36,525 bases of DNA from Candidatus Wolfebacteria bacterium RIFCSPLOWO2_01_FULL_45_19 (lineage in GTDB: Bacteria; Patescibacteriota; Minisyncoccia; UBA6257; GWB1-45-9). Below, one piece after another: positions 31,506 to 36,525 of this stretch; positions within the stretch are counted from its first letter, which is position 1, and the number at the start of each line of letters is the position of its first letter. The position numbers and the translations under genes are program-made. Location: the NCBI GenBank assembly GCA_001793855.1, contig MGIR01000001.1, positions 181,384 to 217,908 on the forward strand, in the 5' to 3' direction. The notes beneath the pieces were generated by a model, which was not told where the DNA came from, made no database searches, and worked only from the letters and a program-made list of their open reading frames with translations.

Positions 31506-32206
31506 AATCTCTTAACATTGTTTATGAAGACGATGACTTTGTGGCGGTAAATAAGCCAGCGGGAATGTTAACGCATCCCACTTCTTCGGAACGCAAAAAC
31601 ACGCTTGTAAACTTTCTGGTTGAGCGCTGTCCCGAAATGAAAAACGTGGGCGACGAACCGGACGTACGACCTGGAATACTCCACCGCCTTGACCGCGACA
31701 CGTCAGGTTTAATACTCGCAGCCAAAAACCAAAAGGCTTTTTTATTTCTGAAAGAGCAATTTCTTAATAAATCCATTCTCAAAAAATATCTGGTTCTGGT
31801 GGAGGGAGCCCCAAAACAAAAAACAGGCATAATTGAATACGCAATACGCCCGTCAAGGAAAAATTGGTTGAAAAAAGTTGCGGTCAAAACGCAAGTTGAC
31901 GAAAATAAAAAATCGGTGCGAACGGCAAAAACGGAATACAAAATACTTAAGAGCTTCGGGGAAAAATACGCCTTCCTTGAAGTAAGACCGTTTACGGGAC
32001 GCACGCACCAAATCCGCGTGCATCTATCCGCTATAGGACATCCGATTGTCGGAGACGCTTTATATGGCGCGAAAGAAAAAACGCTGAAACGCCCGTTTTT
32101 GCACGCTTATTATCTACAATTCATCCGCCCGAACGGAATGCCTATGGCTTTGGAAGCGGATTTGCCAAAAGACCTTCAAAATTTTTTAGACATTATTGAC
32201 AAATAG
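31502..32206 (+). CDS. RluA-family pseudouridine synthase
   Basis: The 234-residue enzyme isomerises uridine in rRNA or tRNA. It shows FVAVNKPAGMLTHPT and the catalytic GILHRLDRDTSGLIL (Asp64), with RPFTGRTHQIRVHLSAIGHPIVGDALYG near the end. It lacks the N-terminal S4 domain of RluC/RluD, so the exact target is uncertain. Translation is coupled to mltG by ATGA. Confidence 0.92.
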   Translation: MKSLNIVYEDDDFVAVNKPAGMLTHPTSSERKNTLVNFLVERCPEMKNVGDEPDVRPGILHRLDRDTSGLILAAKNQKAFLFLKEQFLNKSILKKYLVLVEGAPKQKTGIIEYAIRPSRKNWLKKVAVKTQVDENKKSVRTAKTEYKILKSFGEKYAFLEVRPFTGRTHQIRVHLSAIGHPIVGDALYGAKEKTLKRPFLHAYYLQFIRPNGMPMALEADLPKDLQNFLDIIDK

Positions 32207-32225
32207 CTGCCAATCGTGATATATT
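32196..32225 (+). promoter_or_regulatory. Promoter of secreted-protein gene
   Basis: Perfect TTGACA, 18-nt spacer, TATATT. Start site near 32232, giving a ~24-nt leader with TTGAGGTG before the ATG at 32256. This is a conventional leader, unlike the leaderless genes nearby. Confidence 0.6.
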
Positions 32226-32255
32226 CCAAAAAGCATTTTAACTTGAGGTGCGCTC

Positions 32256-32762
32256 ATGTTCGTCAGATCGCTTGTCGCTTTCTTCGCTGTTTTTTTTCTG
32301 TTTGCGATTGGGCAAAGCAATGTCTACGCGAAAAATCCAAACCAAGTGCCGCAATATAAAAGCTGGCAAAGCGAACTAGAATTGACTAATACAGTTCCTA
32401 ACCGCGTAATCGTCATACGCCGGTATGTTGGACCGCCGCCAGACCCATCGGTTATCCATGACATGAATGATTTAATCGCAACATACGCGCTCGGTTCATC
32501 CATGCCGTCACTGCTTGTATGGTTTAGGACGGCCATTAACGGCCAAGATGCCTATGTGCGGCTTTACCGCATAGAGAACGATTCCTGGGTGTTCGTGGAT
32601 GCCGCATATTACAACAAAAACGCAGTATGGACTGGAGTTCCTATCATGGTTTTTTCGCCGAATTCCGAGTTCGGAAAACTTTTCAGTGAACTTTTCTGCG
32701 GAGATGCGGAAAACTGTGTTTTGAAAGTTCCGACAATAACCTTTGTATCGGTTCCGAAATAA
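32256..32762 (+). CDS. Secreted protein of unknown function
   Basis: The 168-residue protein has a clear Sec signal peptide: MFVRS, a hydrophobic core to about residue 20, and a likely cleavage after VYA (residues 23-25). The mature part is about 140 residues with many aromatic and beta-prone segments and two cysteines near the C-terminus (FCGDAENC). No family was recognised. It has its own promoter and ribosome site. Confidence 0.75.
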   Translation: MFVRSLVAFFAVFFLFAIGQSNVYAKNPNQVPQYKSWQSELELTNTVPNRVIVIRRYVGPPPDPSVIHDMNDLIATYALGSSMPSLLVWFRTAINGQDAYVRLYRIENDSWVFVDAAYYNKNAVWTGVPIMVFSPNSEFGKLFSELFCGDAENCVLKVPTITFVSVPK

Positions 32763-32780
32763 ACGGAGCCGTTTTTGTTT
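32762..32780 (+). terminator. Weak terminator after secreted-protein gene
   Basis: AAACG pairs with CGTTT over a GAGC loop, followed by TTGTTT. The stem is only 5 bp. Confidence 0.4.
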
Positions 32781-33090
32781 AAAGAAAAACAGGGTTTCGC
32801 CGTCAAGAAATTCTTGCACCCCGCCGAGCTTATATAAATAAAAGCTGATGGCTGTATTGGTGGGTTGAAATCTTAACGACTTGCCCTGCTTTCTTAAAAC
32901 ACTAGTGCTGCTAATATAAAAACACTTAATTTACACATACCCGTCTGCAGACAGGCGCTTATAAACCAGCAATTTTTATATACGCAGTTTTCAGGATACA
33001 AAATCTTGGCATATCAAGTCAATAGGCCAGCTGTGGACAACTCACTGAATATTCTAAAAGATAAAGACCTTGGCGCGCTTAATGCCGCGC
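32781..33090. other. Gene-free stretch with small palindromes
   Basis: No convincing gene was found here on either strand. It contains an imperfect palindrome around GTCTGCAGAC (near 32944-32953), CAAGAAATTCTTG near 32804, and a 7-bp hairpin ATGCCGC/GCGGCAT at 33082-33100 that overlaps the stop of the convergent DUF192 gene. It may be a decayed gene or a repeat remnant. Confidence 0.4.
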
Positions 33091-33501
33091 TTAGCGGCAT
33101 ATTTTATTTCCGGTTTGAATATTATTTTTTTTAACCCAGCCGGCATTCACTTCCAGCGCATAACGGACTGGTTGGGGCGGATAAAACGCTTCGGGATAAC
33201 TTTCCGGCAGAACATTCTCCATTGCTCCGATAATTTTCATATCTTCTCCGAGCCAAACAATATCTAACGGAAAATTCATATCTTTCATCCAGTAACCGTA
33301 TGAGCCGGGCGTTTCGTGAATAAACAGCATGCCTTCGTTTTCATCCAAAACTTCCCTGCCCGAAAGCCCCAGTTGGCGCGCTTCCGGAGTATCGGCGATT
33401 TCAACTTTAACTTCAACGCACTCCCCTCTTTTCTCCAAAAACAAAGAAGCCGACAAGCCCGCCGCTACAACTCCCGCCAAAATTATAACGGGTATTTTCA
33501 T
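33091..33501 (-). CDS. DUF192 family exported protein
   Basis: The 136-residue protein has an N-terminal hydrophobic segment (residues ~3-21) and a DUF192 domain: VEIADTPEARQLGLSGREVLDENEGMLFIH, GYWMKDMNFPLDIVWL and AFYPPQPVRYALEVNAGWV. The family is small, widespread and of unclear function. A TAAAAT box ends 6 nt before the ATG and no Shine-Dalgarno is visible. Confidence 0.88.
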   Translation of the reverse strand: MKIPVIILAGVVAAGLSASLFLEKRGECVEVKVEIADTPEARQLGLSGREVLDENEGMLFIHETPGSYGYWMKDMNFPLDIVWLGEDMKIIGAMENVLPESYPEAFYPPQPVRYALEVNAGWVKKNNIQTGNKICR

Positions 33502-33545
33502 CCCGTGATTTTAACATTTTCCAAAGCCAATGCGCCAACCGGCAC

Positions 33546-33574
33546 TTGATTCCGACGCCGTAAAAAAGTAAAAT
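33546..33574 (+). promoter_or_regulatory. Promoter of tRNA-Asn
   Basis: TTGATT, 17 nt, TAAAAT. Start site near 33581, about 10 nt before the mature tRNA. Confidence 0.55.
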
Positions 33575-33590
33575 AAAACGAGTAAATCAT

Positions 33591-33662
33591 TCCCCGGTAG
33601 CTCAGCGGTAGAGCGGCGCCCTGTTAAGGCGACGGTCGTAGGTTCGATCCCTACCCGGGGAG
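33591..33662 (+). tRNA. tRNA-Asn (GTT)
   Basis: The 72-nt sequence folds into a cloverleaf. The acceptor stem is TCCCCGG/CCGGGGA, the D-arm GCTC/GAGC, the anticodon loop CTGTTAA (anticodon GTT), and the T-arm GTAGG/CCTAC with loop TTCGATC. Discriminator is G and CCA is not encoded. The first anticodon-stem pair is a G-A mismatch. The presence of gatB suggests Asn-tRNA may be made by transamidation. Confidence 0.93.
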
Positions 33663-33710
33663 CTCACAACAAAAAATACCTCGTACGAGGTATTTTTTGT
33701 TGTGAGCTCC
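33659..33710. repeat. 52-bp perfect palindrome at tRNA-Asn 3' end
   Basis: Every base from 33659 to 33684 pairs with 33685 to 33710. The outer four bases belong to the tRNA acceptor end. The centre contains A6/T6 tracts flanking TACCTCGTACGAGGTA, so part of it can act as a terminator for the tRNA. Confidence 0.9.
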
Positions 33711-33793
33711 ACACCCTGAACGAAATCCGAACGCATTTTCGGGAAACCCCCGACGAATGAAGCCGCCCCGCCGCCGCTCGCTGACACTCGCTG

Positions 33794-33880
33794 CACCACA
33801 GAAAAATACTCTTTGCTCTTTTCATTTTGCGCGTGCCGGATTTCTTTTTCTCCTAATGAAAAGAGTATTTTTCTGTGGTG
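33794..33880. repeat. 20-bp inverted repeat (element C)
   Basis: In the gene-free stretch 33663-34001, 20 bases at 33794-33813 are perfectly complementary to 33861-33880. Pairing extends inward (TTCATT/AATGAA) past a 7-nt bulge, and outward through GC-rich arms (GCCCCGCCGC-type on the left near 33763, GCGGCGGGGC on the right near 33900). Confidence 0.75.
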
Positions 33881-33923
33881 CTTTGCTTTGACAAGCAAGC
33901 GGCGGGGCTGGCCTCTATTTTTT

Positions 33924-33974
33924 GCAAGAACACGGCGGAATTCCCCCCACACCCCCCTTCCGCCGTGTTCTTGC
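33924..33974. repeat. 17-bp hairpin with C-rich loop
   Basis: 17 bases at 33924-33940 pair perfectly with 33958-33974. The 17-nt loop is almost all C (TTCCCCCCACACCCCCC). It lies 27 bp before the end of the convergent nuclease gene. Confidence 0.85.
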
Positions 33975-34001
33975 GGGGACGGACGGAATTTTTGGCGGAG
34001 G

Positions 34002-34739
34002 TTAAAACAATGATCTGCGATCCTCTCCCAATCTTTGCAAATACTCGTTCACATAAAAATAATCTGGTTCGCTTTTGACTGCCCGTGTACGAATTTCCCA
34101 CTTCGGATCCTGAGAGTCGTTTTTGTTAAAAAGAATAAGACCAATTCCAAAGCGAGCGCACAATGATTCAATTCTGCCAGTATCGGCTTCTTTTGGAACG
34201 GCTAAATAAACTTTGTGGCTAAAAATTTTATAGGCACACGCTTGGCCAAAAGCGGTGATAAGCTGATTTGCATCGGTTTTAATTTCTGCACTGATAATTT
34301 CAACAGGTGGACGAACAGCATCAGCCTCAGAAAATTTGTATACTCCGAACACATCAGGTGTTCCCCATCTATCACCAAATTTGTTTCCGCCTAAAGATAT
34401 GGCCTTGGTGCATTCCTCTAAATCCTGCACTAGATAATCAGCAAATGATTGATAAAATGATGTTTCTTTCGGCAAATGGAGGTTATTGCTAACATCTGGT
34501 TTCCTTTCTGTTACCCCCTCCGCATATTTCTTCAGTACAAATAATCCTCTCTCTGGTTTTATTATCTGCTCATTTTTCTTATCCAAATCCCAAATTGTAC
34601 CGTGTATGGTATTTGGAGGAACATCAGGAAGAAATTCGGCAAGTTTTCGGAAAAGATCAGAGTATCTAACGCCACCTGGATTACTTTCCAGCACCTCCAA
34701 TGCTTTTTTTGTAATTTTTTCTCGTTGAGTCTCTGCCAT
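34002..34739 (-). CDS. Winged-helix plus PD-(D/E)XK nuclease-like protein
   Basis: The 245-residue protein has an N-terminal ~75-residue winged helix (ITKKALEVLESNPGGVRYSDLFRKL, then a GTIWDLDKK segment), resembling HARE-type HTH domains. The second part has a PD-(D/E)XK pattern: GTPDVFGVYKF (Pro128-Asp129), then SAEIKTD (Glu152-x-Lys154), and QLITAFGQACAYKIF, which fits the helix that follows the core. Such proteins are often restriction or defence nucleases. It is the last gene of a four-gene minus-strand group. No methylase is visible in the window. Confidence 0.6.
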   Translation of the reverse strand: MAETQREKITKKALEVLESNPGGVRYSDLFRKLAEFLPDVPPNTIHGTIWDLDKKNEQIIKPERGLFVLKKYAEGVTERKPDVSNNLHLPKETSFYQSFADYLVQDLEECTKAISLGGNKFGDRWGTPDVFGVYKFSEADAVRPPVEIISAEIKTDANQLITAFGQACAYKIFSHKVYLAVPKEADTGRIESLCARFGIGLILFNKNDSQDPKWEIRTRAVKSEPDYFYVNEYLQRLGEDRRSLF

Positions 34740-34749
34740 AATTAAGTTG

Positions 34750-35346
34750 TTATTTTCCTTTCACGGCATCCAAAATAATTTTGGAAACCTGCTTTTCTCC
34801 TTTCGGTGCTAAAACTATCTCATTTTGGGCGTTATACCTATTCTTATCAATATGTCCATCGCGAATTTTGTTGGATAATATCGCAATAAAAGGAGATTTG
34901 GCCTTGATATGACTTGCTTGAAATGCCTCTTTCAATTTTTCAAAGGGTGTCGCCGGATTACCAAGTCCAACCTCAAATAAAAAAGCAAGAACGAGTAAGG
35001 CATCACCAGAGGAAAAACGTCCAGCTTTAAATATTTGAGGGGAATCTCCTTTTATGCCAAACAGGTCAGAATTTCTAAGCTGACTTTCGTCAATCTCAAG
35101 CCGCCGGGCTACACGACTAATCGGATCATCGGAGGAGGTGGTGATAGATGACGCCGGGGTTGTTGATAAAGTAGTTTCAGCGGCTTTAATGCTTGCGCCG
35201 CCAAGCTTTTTGATCCTTTTATCAACTTTCTCGACTTGCTCTAGCATACTTTCAATTGCCTCGCCCAAACTTGAAGCTTCGGCCTCTGATGTAAGGGTTA
35301 GCTTGAATATTGGCAGATCAACTTTTAGTTCTATATTAACCTTCAT
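34750..35346 (-). CDS. Unknown protein of putative defence operon
   Basis: The 198-residue protein is not recognised. The N-terminal ~50 residues alternate in beta and helix (LKVDLPIFKLTLTSEAEA, then EQVEKVDKRIKKLGG). A Ser/Thr-rich linker follows (~55-72). The C-terminal ~110 residues are helical with a possible winged-helix end. It is 10 bp upstream of the nuclease-like gene and 26 bp downstream of the HEPN-like gene, suggesting one functional unit. Confidence 0.6.
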   Translation of the reverse strand: MKVNIELKVDLPIFKLTLTSEAEASSLGEAIESMLEQVEKVDKRIKKLGGASIKAAETTLSTTPASSITTSSDDPISRVARRLEIDESQLRNSDLFGIKGDSPQIFKAGRFSSGDALLVLAFLFEVGLGNPATPFEKLKEAFQASHIKAKSPFIAILSNKIRDGHIDKNRYNAQNEIVLAPKGEKQVSKIILDAVKGK

Positions 35347-35372
35347 AGCTATATCATATTAAAAATTAATCA

Positions 35373-36092
35373 TTATTTCAAGTCTCCTATAATCTCATTA
35401 TAGCGGGCTTGGCCCTCATCAGATAATGTCCATTTTTTGTTTTTTGAATCAAGGTAGAATAGATGTTTATACCAATTTCCCAAATTTTTGTTTATGACCC
35501 CAACCGAGGGTATAATTCGCGCTCCTTTCTGCCTTAAAAAATCTTGAACATCCTTGGCGCTTGCTATGCTCCCTTCTCCAACTGCTACGACAATTAAATT
35601 GATTTGCTCTTTGACTTTATTGATTGAGAAACTTCGCTTATTGTTGATGGGCTGTTCGACATCAAAAAGCATTTCCCCGCTTCTTAAAAGATTCCGCGAT
35701 TCAATACTAAAAAGGGTATCCACGATAAATTCAACGACATCATAAAATTCTTTGATTTTTGTATCGGTTATAGTTTTAGATGCTTCTTCGTGATAAAAAT
35801 CACATCGCAATCCATAAAAAAATTCTACCCTTTCCCAAGTATCTTCATCAAAAATATCCTTAGTTTGTTTTTTTACTACCTTATGAACTTGCTCTCTGTG
35901 TTGTAAATCTTCCTTTTTAACTCTTATCTTCTTTACCTTACTTAAATAATCCTTAAATGCGATTTCCAACGCATTGTCTAAAATAATCAACGCGATGCGA
36001 TTTTTATGTTCAATATTGGTTTCTAAAACTAACTTAACTGTAATTAAGTTATCAATAATTCCTGAAACCCACGGCTTAATAATTGTTTGCAT
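35373..36092 (-). CDS. HEPN-like protein with C-terminal winged helix
   Basis: The 239-residue protein has a helical N-terminal domain (IEHKNRIALIILDNALEIAFKDYL) with the motif LRCDFYHEE (Arg96-x4-His101), which matches the R-x4-6-H signature of HEPN ribonucleases. The C-terminal ~75 residues (SINKVKEQINLI to LSDEGQARYNEI) look like a winged helix. HEPN proteins are common in toxin-antitoxin, abortive-infection and CRISPR systems. The call rests on one motif and helical context. It is 3 bp from the upstream endonuclease gene. Confidence 0.55.
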   Translation of the reverse strand: MQTIIKPWVSGIIDNLITVKLVLETNIEHKNRIALIILDNALEIAFKDYLSKVKKIRVKKEDLQHREQVHKVVKKQTKDIFDEDTWERVEFFYGLRCDFYHEEASKTITDTKIKEFYDVVEFIVDTLFSIESRNLLRSGEMLFDVEQPINNKRSFSINKVKEQINLIVVAVGEGSIASAKDVQDFLRQKGARIIPSVGVINKNLGNWYKHLFYLDSKNKKWTLSDEGQARYNEIIGDLK

Positions 36093-36095
36093 ATT

Positions 36096-36525
36096 TTAAC
36101 TTGATGTTTCGAAAATCTTTTTTACAAATTTTGTTCGCGCGTAAAACGCACGACTTATTGATCCATGCCCCGCTCCCTTTGTTCTTGCCTGTATCCATTT
36201 CCCATCCTTTCCGGTTAAACTCTTAAATCCTTTTGTAATAAGCTTGTGCCGTATGAAATCATAATCCGTTTTTATCTCTTGGATAAGCTCGTCTGTTTCG
36301 GAAAAGTCCAAGCTCGTAACTTTCAGTAATTCTGCTTTTCCCGAATTTGTACCGTGCCACATCACAGCACAAAAAACGATGGTTTTGAGCTTTGCCCAGA
36401 CATGACTTTCAAAAAACGAGTGGGCTTTCAATTCTGCAGGATTGATCATTGTTATTGCCATTGTTTCTTTTGGCACGAGTTCGTTTTTTACATAATGAAA
36501 AGCAACTGACTTGAGTTCGTAGGTA
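36096..36525 (-). CDS. MutH/Sau3AI-like endonuclease, 5' end outside window
   Basis: The minus-strand frame is open to the window edge. The first residues visible are TYELKSVAFHYVKNEL, where Glu-x-Lys matches the catalytic ELK of MutH/Sau3AI-type GATC nucleases. Later come VPKETMAITMINPAEL, FFESHVWAKLKTIVF, TDYDFIRHKL and RTKGAGHGSISRAFYARTKF, which also fit that family's C-terminal half. The catalytic Asp would lie beyond the edge. If intact it is the first or second gene of the defence-like operon. A cognate methyltransferase may lie outside the window. Confidence 0.65.
   Translation of the reverse strand, partial: TYELKSVAFHYVKNELVPKETMAITMINPAELKAHSFFESHVWAKLKTIVFCAVMWHGTNSGKAELLKVTSLDFSETDELIQEIKTDYDFIRHKLITKGFKSLTGKDGKWIQARTKGAGHGSISRAFYARTKFVKKIFETSS

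Noticed and set aside
33031-33041. DnaA-box-like CTGTGGACAAC
   Set aside because: It has one mismatch and is isolated.
33602-33952. Minus-strand frame of 116 codons across the tRNA and palindrome
   Set aside because: Its end (SSPGRDRTYDRRLNRAPLYR) is simply the complement of the tRNA-Asn gene and the rest translates inverted repeats. It is a spurious frame.

Overview
The window looks like a chromosome segment from a Candidate Phyla Radiation (Patescibacteria) bacterium, most likely Parcubacteria-like. This is inferred from several things. Core genes (gatB, rplK, nusG, secE, cysS, dnaB, recR, rplU, prmC, mltG) are scattered rather than clustered. Genes are packed tightly, with many 1-29 bp overlaps. 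A pseudopilin carries repeated AWxxxxGW motifs. TGA is used as a stop codon, so this is not a code-25 lineage. No rRNA, CRISPR array or complete transposon was seen.

Layout. (1) Positions 1-4710: a partial AAA+ ATPase gene, a terminator and a new promoter, then a four-gene cassette encoding an E2-like protein, a JAMM/JAB peptidase, a ThiF/E1-like adenylating enzyme and a small protein ending in Gly-Gly-Asn. Together these resemble a complete bacterial ubiquitin-like conjugation and deconjugation pathway. This is the most interesting system in the window. (2) 4731-7191 (minus): gatB with an in-frame hairpin insertion, a Nudix hydrolase and a deoxyribosyltransferase-like protein. (3) 7288-8391: a pseudopilin-like surface protein. 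(4) 8392-15114: rplK-nusG-secE (minus), then corA-like, cysS, dnaB and recR (plus), two elaborate inverted-repeat elements, and a second deoxyribosyltransferase/DUF4406-like gene with rplU (minus). (5) 15198-22335: a saccharopine/lysine dehydrogenase-like enzyme, a HAD phosphatase (minus), and a polysaccharide operon with two GT5 glycogen synthases, a GH57 enzyme and an APH-fold kinase. (6) 22307-25521 (minus): a CAP/SCP protein, an FAD-linked D-lactate/glycolate-type dehydrogenase and a CYTH protein. (7) 25634-28274: proline dehydrogenase plus pyrroline-5-carboxylate dehydrogenase. (8) 28321-30528 (minus): prmC, a TreT-like glycosyltransferase and a 57-residue membrane protein. (9) 30549-32762: mltG, an RluA-family synthase and a secreted protein. 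(10) 33091-33662: a DUF192 protein and tRNA-Asn(GTT). (11) 33659-36525: a 52-bp perfect palindrome, further long inverted repeats, and four minus-strand genes that look like a defence island: MutH/Sau3AI-like nuclease, HEPN-like protein, unknown, and a helix-turn-helix/PD-(D/E)XK protein.

A regulatory theme recurs. Several first-in-operon genes have no Shine-Dalgarno but have a -10 hexamer ending 6-10 nt before the ATG (gatB, deoxyribosyltransferase-like, rplU, HAD, glgA copy 1, FAD dehydrogenase, prmC, mltG, DUF192), which suggests leaderless transcription. Operon-internal genes and the ubiquitin-like cassette use AGGAG-type sites. All product names rest on reading motifs by eye; no database search was run.
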